64,000 bases of DNA from Methylophilus sp. Leaf416 (GCF_001424665.1 NZ_LMQS01000005.1:248322-312321), one strand, 5' to 3'. Positions 1 to 9,385 are shown, counted from the first letter of the stretch. Program-made: numbers and translations. The notes: generated by a model from the letters alone, not told the origin.

Positions 1-1
1 C

Positions 2-397
2 ATTCTGCTTATCAGTTTAATTTTGGGTTTTTATTTATTATCATGTTTAGAAACATATTTGCTTGTTAATTGGTTTCACAAACCAACTGCAAATAAATTA
101 TCTTCATTTTTTTATGCTTTTAGCCTCATCGTTTATCTCTTTAAAAATAAAGATTTATTCAGAACGAATGTGTTAAAAGAATTAGGTAGATTATCCTTTG
201 GAATTTACTTGGTCCACATGCTTGTGCTCGATCTTGAATCTCGTGCTTTACATAAACTAATTCCAATGGTCGAACAAGATTCATTGATTCATCTAGTGCT
301 TTTGTCTGCGCTTGTAGTTGCGACATGTGCAATAGCCATTAAAGTTGCAAATAAAATGTTATCCAGCAAAGTAAGCTTATTAATTGGGTTTAAATAG
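2..397 (+). CDS. Acyltransferase family 3 protein, C-terminal part (cut by window edge)
   Basis: The reading frame is open to the left edge, so only the C-terminal ~131 residues are present. It is hydrophobic with several membrane segments and contains LGRLSFGIYLVHML, the late transmembrane motif typical of acyltransferase-3 (OafA/NodX-like) membrane proteins. Such proteins O-acetylate or otherwise acylate surface glycans. It ends 15 bases before the convergent stop of the sugar-phosphate transferase, with no terminator hairpin between them. A TTG at 23 is in frame but is very unlikely to be a start. The family call rests on the C-terminal motif only. Confidence 0.75.
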   Translation: MLLISLILGFYLLSCLETYLLVNWFHKPTANKLSSFFYAFSLIVYLFKNKDLFRTNVLKELGRLSFGIYLVHMLVLDLESRALHKLIPMVEQDSLIHLVLLSALVVATCAIAIKVANKMLSSKVSLLIGFK

Positions 398-412
398 GTG
401 GTATTCATCGGT

Positions 413-1819
413 CTAATATGCACTATCTTGGCCGACAACAGTTAGCCATACTGTCTTAGCAACAATCAGCATATCCAGGCGAGGACTCCAGTTACGCAAA
501 TATTCAAGGTCATAGTGCACACGCTGTTCCATCTTCTCAAGCGTATCAGTTTCACCTCGGAAACCGTTCACCTGCGCCCAACCCGTAATGCCTGGCTTCA
601 CCTTATGGCGCACCATATAGCCTTTGATCAGCTTGCGATATTCTTCGTTATGGGCTACGGCATGAGGACGAGGGCCTACTACACTCATACGGCCTTGCAA
701 TACATTAATAAACTGCGGCAATTCATCTAAAGACGTTTTACGCAGAAATGCGCCCAGTGGCGTAATCCGCTGATCATTCTTTGTCGCCTGTGTCACCTTG
801 CCACCATCTTCAGTCACCGTCATTGAACGGAATTTGTAGACCAATATCTCTTGTCCATCTAAACCATAACGACGCTGCTTGAAAATGATCGCGCCAGGAG
901 AGGTAAGTTTTATTCCAATAGCAATAATCAATAAAATCGGTGAAATCAGAATTAAAACAAACAATGAAAACAACACGTCAGCGGTGCGTTTAGTGAACCC
1001 ATCCATACCTGTGAACGGAGTGTCGCATACAGACACAACTGGAATACCATTTACCTCAGATACGCGTCCCTGGATCAAATCCGTGACAAAAATATCCGGT
1101 ACAAAATAGATTGAAGTTGTGGTGTCTTTTAAATCATCCAGCATTTTTAAAATACGTGGGTGACTGGACATTGGCAAAGCGATATACAATTTATGTACTG
1201 TGTGTAGACGTAGATAAGTACTCAGCTCGTTCAAGCTCCCAAGTACAGGATAGTCTGCCTGTTCTTCTAAACGGGCTGGAGAGCGATCCTCAAAAAAACC
1301 AAGCACATTAATTCGCTGGTAATAATCTTCTTTAAGATTATCAGCCAACAAAATACCTTGCTCATTCAAACCAACAATCAAAGTATTTTGCGGCGGCCCT
1401 TGCCATTCAATCAGCTTGGGGCTTGCCCATTTTAATAATTGCAAGGCTGCAATTTGCGCCAAAGGCGTAATAATTAACCACGCAAGAATCATTTGCTCAC
1501 TATAGAGTGTGATGTATCGGGTGACGTAAGCAAAAATTAAAACAAAAAAAGCGATTAATAGCCATTGTGCGATGACATCCCTGCACATGGAAAAAAATGA
1601 CTTGCGAATTTTTGCGCCACTAGGAAAGGTGATCGAAAACAGAACAATCGAAACGATAAATATCGACATGGGAATCTGGTTTTCAGTGTAAATGAAAAGT
1701 CCCCACAATACGAACACCATTACCAGAGGCTCAACAATAGATTCTAAAAGGTAAAGGGGACTGTTCGCACTGGCTGAGAGGCCGGAGAGGGTTCGGATGG
1801 GAGGTTTTTTAGTGGCCAT
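413..1819 (-). CDS. Undecaprenyl-phosphate sugar-1-phosphate transferase (WcaJ/EpsB-type initiating enzyme)
   Basis: Polyprenyl-phosphate hexose-1-phosphate transferase, 468 aa, which starts repeat-unit assembly on undecaprenyl phosphate at the inner membrane. The N-terminal third has about four membrane helices, followed by a CoA-binding-like Rossmann region ([11 protein letters not shown], ~145-155). A fifth helix (~285-307) precedes the catalytic domain. That domain shows the family motifs [32 protein letters not shown] and [12 protein letters not shown]. Length and layout match the UDP-glucose:undecaprenyl-phosphate glucose-1-phosphate transferase family. It is divergent from epsL, so the 263-bp gap between them probably holds promoters for both sides. 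Sugar specificity (glucose or galactose) cannot be read from sequence. Confidence 0.93.
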   Translation of the reverse strand: MATKKPPIRTLSGLSASANSPLYLLESIVEPLVMVFVLWGLFIYTENQIPMSIFIVSIVLFSITFPSGAKIRKSFFSMCRDVIAQWLLIAFFVLIFAYVTRYITLYSEQMILAWLIITPLAQIAALQLLKWASPKLIEWQGPPQNTLIVGLNEQGILLADNLKEDYYQRINVLGFFEDRSPARLEEQADYPVLGSLNELSTYLRLHTVHKLYIALPMSSHPRILKMLDDLKDTTTSIYFVPDIFVTDLIQGRVSEVNGIPVVSVCDTPFTGMDGFTKRTADVLFSLFVLILISPILLIIAIGIKLTSPGAIIFKQRRYGLDGQEILVYKFRSMTVTEDGGKVTQATKNDQRITPLGAFLRKTSLDELPQFINVLQGRMSVVGPRPHAVAHNEEYRKLIKGYMVRHKVKPGITGWAQVNGFRGETDTLEKMEQRVHYDLEYLRNWSPRLDMLIVAKTVWLTVVGQDSAY

Positions 1820-2082
1820 AAATTTCTTGTATATTACTTTAGGTAGAGTTTAACGCATCCTAATACGGTTGCAGAAATTTTTTGTTCAAGCGCTGCCCTT
1901 TCGGGTAGGTGCAAGACAGGCGCTAACATGATAATCTGTCACAAAAGTATCATCGCATGCTTGCATCATTACAGGCCTAAAAAAATTACTATAATTTTTT
2001 TTTAGGCTGCTCTAATCTATCAGCAGCTATTGCTTTTAATAGTAGAATAAAGCAAAAGATTTACACAATTCAGGGTGGCTTC
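1820..2082. promoter_or_regulatory. Divergent intergenic region between initiating transferase and epsL
   Basis: 263 bp separating two divergent exopolysaccharide genes, so it should hold promoters in both directions. The clearest element is an AT-rich inverted repeat at 1975-2007. A ribosome-binding site AGGGTGG (2072-2078) precedes the epsL ATG. I could not assign -35/-10 boxes confidently in either direction. Confidence 0.55.
1975..2007. repeat. AT-rich inverted repeat upstream of epsL
   Basis: Arm GCCTAAAAAAATT (1975-1987) is mirrored by AATTTTTTTTTAGGC (1993-2007) around ACTAT. The arms are complementary except for two extra T in the right arm. It could be an operator, or a factor-independent terminator for a short transcript started near the minus-strand gene. 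The stem has few GC pairs, so a terminator role is doubtful. Confidence 0.55.
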
Positions 2083-3282
2083 ATGCTTTCAAAGCATAAT
2101 AGTAAAAAGTTTTTAACTCACGCACATCAGCTTCTGTGGGTCTATTGTTTCGTAAATTTGTCATCTACTCAAATAATGGCAGATGAATTGGATACCCTAC
2201 AGTTTCGTGCCTCAATTAATAAAGCGTATGACGACAATTTGTTTAGAAGATCCACTAATGAAACAACTGAGCAAATTACAAGATCTACTTTGGGAGTTAA
2301 AATCGATAAGTCTTACTCTTTACAGCGTGTCATTGTAGATGTTTGGGTAATAGATAACAAATACCAAAAAAATGATTACCTTGATTTTGTAGGTAAAAAT
2401 TATTCAGCTACATATTTATGGACTCTAACGCCAAGCTTTACTGGTACACTAAGTTCTCGCCAAACAGAGGCAATGAATAATTTTGGTGATTTTTTAAACA
2501 ATCAACAAAACGTTAGAACAATAATCAATAATGAGTTCACTGCAAAATATTCGCCCCATAAGGTATGGGGCTTGATTTTTGGTGTAAGTCAAACTAAGGT
2601 CGAAAACAGTCAAGTATTTACTGCAATTACGGATTTTGATGCGAAAGGTGTAGATTATGGAATCAGTTATGATTTTGCATCAGGGGCATACATCAAATTT
2701 CTAGCTCACAATCGTAATGGCGGCTTAAGTCAACGACCACTTGATCCAATCAATGCATTTGATAACGGATATAAAGAAAATGAATATGAGTTAGATTTAT
2801 TTACTCAAGAACCAGGTAAGAGTAGTTTGAGTGCAAAAGTAGGGCACTTGTCCAGAGAGTACGATAATTTCAAAGTCCGTGATTTTGAATCCTTTATTGG
2901 TAATGTGAGCTACAACTTGATAATTACTGGCAAGATCAAAGGCAACTTAATCATGACTCGTACAGCTACCCCTTTTGAAACAATAAATTCCACCTACTCA
3001 ATAACAGATACTCTAAGTTCTCGTTTGACATATGATTTTTCATCAAAAATTGAAGCTGGATTGAATCTACGTTATTCAGAGCGTGATTTTGAAGGGCGAG
3101 CGCGTTTTGATACTAGTGGCCGTAATGATAAAGAACATTCTTATGGTGGGTTTATCACTTGGAATCCAACAAAAAATGTTGGTTTGTCTTTAAATAGCGT
3201 TAAGTCGTATCGCGACTCGACTATATCAAGATTCGATTATGAAGACACCTTAACCTCTGTCAATCTTGAACTCAAGATTTAA
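2083..3282 (+). CDS. epsL: Exopolysaccharide operon outer-membrane protein EpsL
   Basis: 399 aa. A basic start and a short hydrophobic stretch (QLLWVYCFVNLSS) act as a probable signal peptide. The rest is rich in alternating polar/aromatic strands without internal hydrophobic helices, as in an outer-membrane beta-barrel. Composition, length and position directly before epsE-epsF-epsG-xrtB match the EpsL family of exosortase-B-type loci. The likely role is passage of the polymer across the outer membrane, though the family has little direct biochemistry. The start has a good ribosome-binding site 4 bases upstream. The terminal residues NLELKI fit a closing barrel strand. Base composition is AT-rich, like the neighbouring eps genes. 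Confidence 0.8.
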   Translation: MLSKHNSKKFLTHAHQLLWVYCFVNLSSTQIMADELDTLQFRASINKAYDDNLFRRSTNETTEQITRSTLGVKIDKSYSLQRVIVDVWVIDNKYQKNDYLDFVGKNYSATYLWTLTPSFTGTLSSRQTEAMNNFGDFLNNQQNVRTIINNEFTAKYSPHKVWGLIFGVSQTKVENSQVFTAITDFDAKGVDYGISYDFASGAYIKFLAHNRNGGLSQRPLDPINAFDNGYKENEYELDLFTQEPGKSSLSAKVGHLSREYDNFKVRDFESFIGNVSYNLIITGKIKGNLIMTRTATPFETINSTYSITDTLSSRLTYDFSSKIEAGLNLRYSERDFEGRARFDTSGRNDKEHSYGGFITWNPTKNVGLSLNSVKSYRDSTISRFDYEDTLTSVNLELKI

Positions 3283-3486
3283 ACGTTAGATTTAATATAT
3301 TGCTTGTAGAATTACTTAAGTTGCACTTAAGCCTTTTTATAACAACTACTAGCTTATATGGATATGTTAATTTAAAAATACGCTGACTAATGTACAAAAT
3401 AACTATTGTTGACTTTGATCCATGTTAGGCTTACTCAAAGTCCTCCTTAAATAAGATTATTTTAAAATTACAGAAGAGAAAAGAGC
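3283..3486. promoter_or_regulatory. epsL-epsE intergenic region with ACTTAAG repeats
   Basis: 204 bp. It contains two ACTTAAG copies (3314-3331 region) that form a 6-bp stem over a TTGCA loop, followed by CC and a short T run at 3333-3338. This could be a weak terminator for epsL or a regulator site. A TTGACT hexamer near 3410 is a possible -35 for epsE, with no convincing -10. The 10-mer TGCACTTAAG recurs upstream of the PEP-CTERM gene. Confidence 0.35.
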
Positions 3487-4515
3487 ATGCCTCGCTACAT
3501 TAAATACTTATTAACCAGTCTTATTATTTTATTTAGTTCCTTTGCTAACGCTGACTATACATTAGGTGCAGGGGATTTTGTGCGAGTTATAGTCTATGGA
3601 GATGCTGATTTAACGCGTGAAATTAGAGTGGCCGAAGGTGGATTAATTACTCTGCCTTTGATCAGCGAAGTTGAGGTTGGTGGGTTAACTACAATTCAGG
3701 CGGAAAAGCGTATTGCTGAGCAATTAAAACGCGGTGGATTTATTGCTAATCCACAAGTCTCTTTATTGATTTTAGAGTTTAAAAGTAAAACTGTTTCGGT
3801 ACTTGGAGGTGTACTAAAGCCAGGGAGGTACCCTATCATGCATCCGACAGATGTTAAGGATATAATTGCTGAGGCGGGAGGCCTGACTCAAGAAGCTTCA
3901 GAAATAATTACTGTTGTCCGAAATGATAAACAAAGTGAATATGATCTATATGAGGTTATTGAGCATCGTAATTTGAATGCACAAGATACTCGATTGATAG
4001 GCGGTGAAACTATATACATTAGTGTACGTGATGTAGCAGTAGCAGGTCAGGTTCAGCGCCCAGGTAAGTATGGTATACAAGGAAGAACACGCAAAATCAG
4101 CGACTTTGTTGCTCTTGCCGGTGGTGCTAATGAAGTAGCTGGTGAATCGCTCTTTTTTACTACCTCACGTTCTGGAACACCTGAAACAAAAGAAATTAAT
4201 ATTGATGAACTTTTCCGTTCGCCGGCAGCAGCCGGTAATAAAGAGCTTGTTCCAGGAGATGTGATATATATTCCTAAAGCACCTCAAGTCTATATTTATG
4301 GTGAAGTGCAACGTCCTGGAATGTATAAAATTGATAAAAACATGACAATAATGCAGGCTATCGCTAAAGCTGGTGGTATCACAATTCGTGGCACGCAACG
4401 TTCCGTTAAACTACATCGGAAAAACGCAGACGGTAAGTTGGTAAAAGAAACCCCAGAGCTAACTGGCACTTTAATAGATGAAGATGTTTTATTCATTGAA
4501 GAAAGTTTGCTTTAA
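3487..4515 (+). CDS. epsE: Polysaccharide export protein EpsE (Wza family, SLBB domains)
   Basis: 342 aa. A signal peptide (hydrophobic LLTSLIILFSSFANA) is followed at once by the Poly_export domain beginning YTLGAGDFVRVIVYGD (~24-100). Then come SLBB-type repeats: VSVLGGVLKPGRYP (~105), VAVAGQVQRPGKYG (~185) and VYIYGEVQRPGMY (~265). It forms the outer-membrane/periplasmic export channel paired with EpsF. Unlike classical Wza, I see no lipobox cysteine at the signal cleavage site, so it appears to be a non-lipidated export protein, as in EpsE-type families. First gene of a tight series with epsF (15 bp), epsG, xrtB and epsI. Confidence 0.93.
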   Translation: MPRYIKYLLTSLIILFSSFANADYTLGAGDFVRVIVYGDADLTREIRVAEGGLITLPLISEVEVGGLTTIQAEKRIAEQLKRGGFIANPQVSLLILEFKSKTVSVLGGVLKPGRYPIMHPTDVKDIIAEAGGLTQEASEIITVVRNDKQSEYDLYEVIEHRNLNAQDTRLIGGETIYISVRDVAVAGQVQRPGKYGIQGRTRKISDFVALAGGANEVAGESLFFTTSRSGTPETKEINIDELFRSPAAAGNKELVPGDVIYIPKAPQVYIYGEVQRPGMYKIDKNMTIMQAIAKAGGITIRGTQRSVKLHRKNADGKLVKETPELTGTLIDEDVLFIEESLL

Positions 4516-4530
4516 TTTTTAGGTAAAGTC

Positions 4531-5880
4531 ATGAATTTTTTACAATTTATTATCATTCTTAAAGCGCGTAAGAAAATTATTATTCTTGTGGCACTTCTTA
4601 CAATGGCTACCGCAGTTCTAGTGAGTATGCTGTTGCCAAAGAACTATTTGGCAACAGCAAAAGTTTTATTGAATTACAAAGGGGTTGATCCTGTCACTGG
4701 TACAGCTATCCCAGCCCAACTTATGCCAGGATTTCTGGGAACGCAAGCTGAGATTATTCAAAGTAAAAGTGTCGCAGTCGATGTGGTAAAAAAATTAAAG
4801 CTTGTTGAAATACCATCCATAAGGGAAGATTTTGATAAATCGAATAAAGATAATAATGTAGATATAAATCAATGGCTTGCTGAAAAGCTTTTAAAGAATC
4901 TGGATGTCACACCTTCTAGAGAAAGTAGTGTTATTCAGATCGGATATAAGGGGATAGAGCCCTCTTTCGCAGCTACGTTGGCGAATTCCTTTGCAGAATC
5001 ATATATAGCGATTACCCTCAAACTTAAAATGGATCCGGCAATTAAAGCATCACAATATTTATCTGAACAAACGAAGGTTTTAAGAGAGAGCCTTCAAAAA
5101 TCTCAAGAAAAATTATCTCAATATCAAAAAGATCATGGTTTGACTAGTATTCAAGAGGCTTATGATGTTGAAGGATCCAAGCTTAGAGATTTATCAGCGC
5201 AATATGGCATGATGCAATCTCAGTCTATCGAAGCCAATTCAAGAAGAAATGATGCAGCAAAAAATACCAGTGATTCTCCGGATGTGGCTCAAAATCCTGT
5301 GATTCAGAATTTACGCATGAGCTTAGTAACCGCAGAATCAAAATTAGCAGAATTAGGCCAACGTTATAGCAAAAACCATCCTCAATATATTTCAACAGAG
5401 GCTGAAGTTTCTAAATTAAGAAGTCAGTTGGAAACTGAGATTGATCGCACTGTGGTGAGCCTAGGTAATAGTGCCAACATAAACTCTCAAAGACTAGGTG
5501 ATGTGCGATCTCAACTTGAAAAGCAGAAACAAAAGGTTTTGGATTTGAACCGGTCTCGCTCTGAGCTTATGATTCTTGAGAAGGATATTGAGATCGCCCA
5601 AAACGCCCTAGCATCTGTTAATAACAGGTTTAGTCAGACTGCGTTGGAAGGGCAATCTAATCAAGCGGATATTTCTATCTTGGAAGCTGCAACTCCTCCA
5701 TCCTCTCCAAGTAATCCCAGGTTAATTTTGATTGTTCCATTTTCTTTGATTATTGGAACGATGCTAGGCTGCTTTTTTGCCTTGATTGGAGAGTTGCTTG
5801 ACCGTCGCGTGCGGAGCAAAGACGATATTGTTGGTTTGGCAGAAATTCCTGTCTATGAGTACAGTGTCATCAGAGCGTAG
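4531..5880 (+). CDS. epsF: Chain length determinant protein EpsF (Wzz/PCP family)
   Basis: 449 aa polysaccharide co-polymerase. An N-terminal membrane helix (~16-35) is followed by the Wzz domain. The long periplasmic part has heptad-like coiled coils (~180-360). A second helix (~400-425) follows the proline-rich PPSSPSNPRL typical just before the last helix of PCP proteins. A short cytoplasmic tail ends ~449. There is no kinase domain in this chain; the BY-kinase-like partner is the separate epsG. It controls polymer length and links Wzy polymerisation to EpsE export. Start ATG with TTTTTAGG upstream. Confidence 0.92.
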   Translation: MNFLQFIIILKARKKIIILVALLTMATAVLVSMLLPKNYLATAKVLLNYKGVDPVTGTAIPAQLMPGFLGTQAEIIQSKSVAVDVVKKLKLVEIPSIREDFDKSNKDNNVDINQWLAEKLLKNLDVTPSRESSVIQIGYKGIEPSFAATLANSFAESYIAITLKLKMDPAIKASQYLSEQTKVLRESLQKSQEKLSQYQKDHGLTSIQEAYDVEGSKLRDLSAQYGMMQSQSIEANSRRNDAAKNTSDSPDVAQNPVIQNLRMSLVTAESKLAELGQRYSKNHPQYISTEAEVSKLRSQLETEIDRTVVSLGNSANINSQRLGDVRSQLEKQKQKVLDLNRSRSELMILEKDIEIAQNALASVNNRFSQTALEGQSNQADISILEAATPPSSPSNPRLILIVPFSLIIGTMLGCFFALIGELLDRRVRSKDDIVGLAEIPVYEYSVIRA

Positions 5881-5921
5881 ATCTCTTAATTTTACATTTT
5901 ATGAAGTAAGCGACATTCCGT

Positions 5922-6791
5922 ATGAATATTATAGAAACTGACACTCACCCACCCGTTAAAACGGTTTCCTCCAGTATTGGGCACCTATTGCTGGATATGG
6001 GGAAAATTACTGAAAAGGATGCTGAGCGTATCCTGAAGTTTCAGAAAGAAAAGTCTATGCGATTTGGCGAGGCAGCATTAGCGCTAGGTTTTGTGACAAT
6101 GGAAGATATTAATAAAGCATTGTCTTTTCAATTTGATTATCCCTATTTGACCACTGATAAATCATCTTTTAGCAGTAGCCTAGTTGCTGCATTCGATCCA
6201 TTTTCAAAACAAGTAGAATCTTTACGGTCTTTGCGCACTCAGCTAATGTTGCGCTGGTTTGAATGCGGTCATAAGGCAATTGCAATTTCTTCATCTAAAG
6301 AAGTTGATGGAAGCAGTGAGCTAGCTGCGAATCTTGCTGTTGTTTTTTCACAGTTAGGGGAGCGAACGTTATTGATTGACGCTAATTTGCGTGATCCATC
6401 TCAACATAAATTATTCAGGTTGAATAACAATGCTGGTTTATCGGATATTCTTGCAGGTAGGGCCTCAACAGATGTTTTAGTAAGAATTCCTTCGCTTTTA
6501 AATCTCAGTATATTGACAGCAGGAACTATTCCTCCAAATCCGCAGGAGCTTCTAAATAAAGAAACATTTGAACAACTGCTCACAGTTTTTTCTGAGCAAT
6601 TTGATGTCATCATCATCAATACTTCACCGATTTTGCAATCATCTGATGCACAAATACTCGCCAAAAAAATTGGTGGTGTTCTGATTGCAACCGAGCAGCA
6701 TAAAACGGGCCTCAATGATACTCAGGCTGCTATTCAAGCTTGCCGCGCTTTAGGTATAGAAGTTCAAGTTGCATTAAATGTGGTAGCCTAA
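5922..6791 (+). CDS. epsG: EpsG, BY-kinase-like chain-length partner with degenerate Walker A
   Basis: 289 aa. N-terminal ~70 residues resemble the MshEN/GspE-N fold (LLDMGKITEKDAERIL, LGFVTMEDINKAL). They are followed by a MinD/CpsD-like P-loop ATPase domain. The region before it (SKQVESLRSLRTQLMLRW) matches the EpsG lead-in. Where the family has GEGKS, this protein reads SKEVDGSSELAANLAV, with serine 131 in the place of the Walker A lysine. Walker A' (LLIDANLRDPSQH) is kept. No C-terminal tyrosine cluster is visible. It stands between epsF and xrtB and is the expected EpsF cytoplasmic partner, but kinase activity is doubtful from these residues. Confidence 0.85.
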   Translation: MNIIETDTHPPVKTVSSSIGHLLLDMGKITEKDAERILKFQKEKSMRFGEAALALGFVTMEDINKALSFQFDYPYLTTDKSSFSSSLVAAFDPFSKQVESLRSLRTQLMLRWFECGHKAIAISSSKEVDGSSELAANLAVVFSQLGERTLLIDANLRDPSQHKLFRLNNNAGLSDILAGRASTDVLVRIPSLLNLSILTAGTIPPNPQELLNKETFEQLLTVFSEQFDVIIINTSPILQSSDAQILAKKIGGVLIATEQHKTGLNDTQAAIQACRALGIEVQVALNVVA

Positions 6792-6792
6792 A

Positions 6793-7689
6793 ATGAATTC
6801 TCAAGCTTTAACGATGGATTCGCTACCACAGCGAAAAATTTCGGTATATGTTTTATTGTTGGCATCAGTACTGGTTTTATTTGTTCCGGTTTTTTATGAT
6901 CTTTTCTTGAATGTATGGAATAACGATACACAATCGCATGGTCCTATCGTTTTGGGAATTGCCATTTGGTTTTTTTATTTCAAAACCAAACAAATTCTTG
7001 ATAAAAAATATTTATTCAAACCAGCACCTTTCTTGGGCTGGTTTTTTATTTTTATTGGGGCCTGTATATATCTGATAGGATATTCACAAAGCGTTTATAT
7101 TCTTTCAGTACTGTCGCTTGTATTGATTTTATGTGGTTTGATATGCATTGTTTTTGGACTCAACACGGTATTCAAATACTGGTTTGCATTGTTCTTTTTC
7201 ATTTTCTTAATGCCTTGGCCAGCCTCCGTCATTGATGCAGTCACACAGCCAATGAAGATCGCAGTTTCATTTGCATCAGAACATTTGTTGTACTGGCTCG
7301 ACTATCCGATTGCTCGTTCAGGTGTCATTCTCCAAATTGGTCAATATAAATTATTGGTTGCTGATGCCTGTGCCGGGTTAAACTCTTTATTCACATTGGA
7401 AGCAATCGGATTGTTATATATTAATGTGATTAATCACCAAGCATTTTGGCGTAACGTGTTACTCGCAATTCTGATTGTGCCGATCTCATTTACCTCGAAT
7501 GTATTACGCGTTTGCACACTTGCACTGATTACCTATCATTTTGGCGATGAGGCTGGACAAGGCTTTTTGCATAATTTTTCAGGCATGATTTTATTTATGA
7601 CCGCACTCGTTTTGATAATTGTCATGGATACAGTTATACAAAAGTTTGCTGAACATTTTAAGATCAAGGCTTTGCTCAGTCAGGATTAA
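6793..7689 (+). CDS. xrtB: Exosortase B (polytopic membrane cysteine peptidase-like enzyme)
   Basis: 298 aa, about eight membrane helices. The exosortase catalytic set is intact. Cys193 lies in ADACAGLNSLFTLEAIGLLY, Arg239 in SNVLRVC and His260 in GFLHNFSG. Length and the position next to epsG and epsI fit the exosortase-B/EpsH class of exopolysaccharide loci. Exosortases cut PEP-CTERM tails at the inner membrane and are thought to transfer the protein onward. A candidate substrate is encoded at 38592. One base separates the start from the epsG stop, suggesting co-translation. Confidence 0.93.
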   Translation: MNSQALTMDSLPQRKISVYVLLLASVLVLFVPVFYDLFLNVWNNDTQSHGPIVLGIAIWFFYFKTKQILDKKYLFKPAPFLGWFFIFIGACIYLIGYSQSVYILSVLSLVLILCGLICIVFGLNTVFKYWFALFFFIFLMPWPASVIDAVTQPMKIAVSFASEHLLYWLDYPIARSGVILQIGQYKLLVADACAGLNSLFTLEAIGLLYINVINHQAFWRNVLLAILIVPISFTSNVLRVCTLALITYHFGDEAGQGFLHNFSGMILFMTALVLIIVMDTVIQKFAEHFKIKALLSQD

Positions 7690-7701
7690 CAAGGTCATAC
7701 A

Positions 7702-8421
7702 ATGAAGGATTTAATCCATAAACTTCCCGCTGTAAAAATGCTGCCGGCGATTGTTTTATTTGTGATCAGTATTTGCGTGCTTATTATTGCGCATGGTATG
7801 AAGCCGGCATGGAACTATGCAACTTATTCAAGTGACCTTGAAAATAATATTCCGCAAGAGTTTAAAGATTGGAAATTAGTCCCTCAATTAACTCAACAAG
7901 TAAGTTTGGTAAGTGACAATAATATGCAAAATCAGATTTATGATGATGTGTTAATGCGCACTTATGTCAATAAAGAGGGTGAAAAAGTAATGCTTGCATT
8001 AGCTTATGCAAAAGAACAGCGCCAAGATGTAAAAATCCATCAGCCAGATATTTGCTATCCTGCACAAGGTTATCAGATGCTGAAGTCAACGTTAGCAAGT
8101 TTTGCTATTTCGGCAAATGCATCACCAATTGTAGGTAAAAATCAGGTATACACAAGCTCTTCACACTTAGAAGCAGTTAGTTACTGGGTAAGAGTCGGTG
8201 ACGGCACGTTTTTATCCGGACTCCAAATGCGTTTAAAAATCATCGAGGATGGATTATTTAAACAACGATTCGACGATGGCATACTTGTTAGGGTTTCTTC
8301 AATAGCACAAAACGATTCTGAAACAGAAAAGCTTTTTAAATTGCATGAAAGATTTTTAAATGATTTGACAGCTTCTGTTACAGGTAATAACCGCAAATTG
8401 TTAGTGCCTCACGCAATTTAA
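7702..8421 (+). CDS. epsI: EpsI-family protein (exosortase-associated periplasmic protein)
   Basis: 239 aa with one N-terminal membrane anchor (AIVLFVISICVLIIAHGM, ~17-35) and a periplasmic domain. Family hallmarks are the Pro/Gly-containing HQPDICYPAQGYQML block (Cys ~119), the start of the domain at PQEFKDWKL, and SYWVRVGD. EpsI proteins are encoded next to or fused to exosortases; their exact role is not known. It lies 12 bp after xrtB and is the last gene of the tight epsE-epsI run. A 92-bp gap follows. Confidence 0.9.
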   Translation: MKDLIHKLPAVKMLPAIVLFVISICVLIIAHGMKPAWNYATYSSDLENNIPQEFKDWKLVPQLTQQVSLVSDNNMQNQIYDDVLMRTYVNKEGEKVMLALAYAKEQRQDVKIHQPDICYPAQGYQMLKSTLASFAISANASPIVGKNQVYTSSSHLEAVSYWVRVGDGTFLSGLQMRLKIIEDGLFKQRFDDGILVRVSSIAQNDSETEKLFKLHERFLNDLTASVTGNNRKLLVPHAI

Positions 8422-8513
8422 ATTCCCACATATTCAAATCCACTTTTTTCTGTTTACAAGAGACAATTTTGATTTAAGTGTCTTTATAAGTTTTAACTAA
8501 GCAAAGAACCAAT

Positions 8514-9362
8514 ATGAAAGTCACTATATACATTCCTACAAAAGATCGTAAAGATATTTTGGCTAAAGCTGTGGACTCGGTATTGAATCAAACATATCAA
8601 GACATCGAAGTGATAGTAGTCAGTGATGGTTCCACCGACGAAACAGAGAACTATCTAAAACAAAAGTCAGCTATTGATAATAGATTAAAGTTTTTTATTA
8701 AGACTAAATCGGAGGGCGCTCCGGCAGCCCGGAATCTGGCAATTAAACATGCATCTGGCGAATTTATAACTGGGCTTGATGATGATGATGAGTTTTTACC
8801 CAACAGAATTGAATTATTCATAGACTACTGGACTTTTTTAAAAGAGCATCGTATCACCCCATCATGTTTATATACGCCAGACTTGATTTACAGAAATGGT
8901 GAACAGATTGCAATATCCAAAAAGTTGGGGCATGTTGGACATGAGCAAATTTTTGAATTTAATCATATTGGAAATCAGATGTTTGCTCCCAAATCTGTGT
9001 TCATTGAAGCGGGACTTTTTGATGAACAAATGCCAGCCTGGCAAGATATGGAGTTTTTTTACAGAGTTTTGAAGTTATTTGGTAAAGCATCGTTACTGGA
9101 TATACCAACCCAAATTATGGACGATACCCCTAGAACTGACAGGATATCTATAAAAGCTAAAAATAGGCTAAAGGGTGCCTACAGTCGATTTGTTTTGCAA
9201 CATTGCCAGAATTCACCTCGTGATGCCCAACTTTTATATTTACAAATGTTTTCTAGATATTATGGTATTCGTCCTGATCTATCGGATTGGGTTAAATTCA
9301 TCCGACTAGGATTCTGGCCTAAAGGAATACTGGCACTTTTTGTAGCGACCTTACGTTTCTAA
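8514..9362 (+). CDS. Glycosyltransferase family 2
   Basis: 282 aa soluble GT-A glycosyltransferase. It starts with the nucleotide-binding strand TIYIPTKDRKDIL and has VVSDGSTDET (~37-46), GAPAARNLAI and the DDDDEF metal-binding acidic run (~92-97) in place of the usual DxD. WQDMEFFYRVL (~182) is the catalytic-base region of family 2. It adds a sugar to the lipid-linked repeat unit at the cytoplasmic face. Donor and linkage are not readable. The C-terminal FWPKGILALFVATLRF is amphipathic and may associate with the membrane. Confidence 0.88.
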   Translation: MKVTIYIPTKDRKDILAKAVDSVLNQTYQDIEVIVVSDGSTDETENYLKQKSAIDNRLKFFIKTKSEGAPAARNLAIKHASGEFITGLDDDDEFLPNRIELFIDYWTFLKEHRITPSCLYTPDLIYRNGEQIAISKKLGHVGHEQIFEFNHIGNQMFAPKSVFIEAGLFDEQMPAWQDMEFFYRVLKLFGKASLLDIPTQIMDDTPRTDRISIKAKNRLKGAYSRFVLQHCQNSPRDAQLLYLQMFSRYYGIRPDLSDWVKFIRLGFWPKGILALFVATLRF

Positions 9363-9385
9363 TTCAACTCTATCTGGTAAAACAA

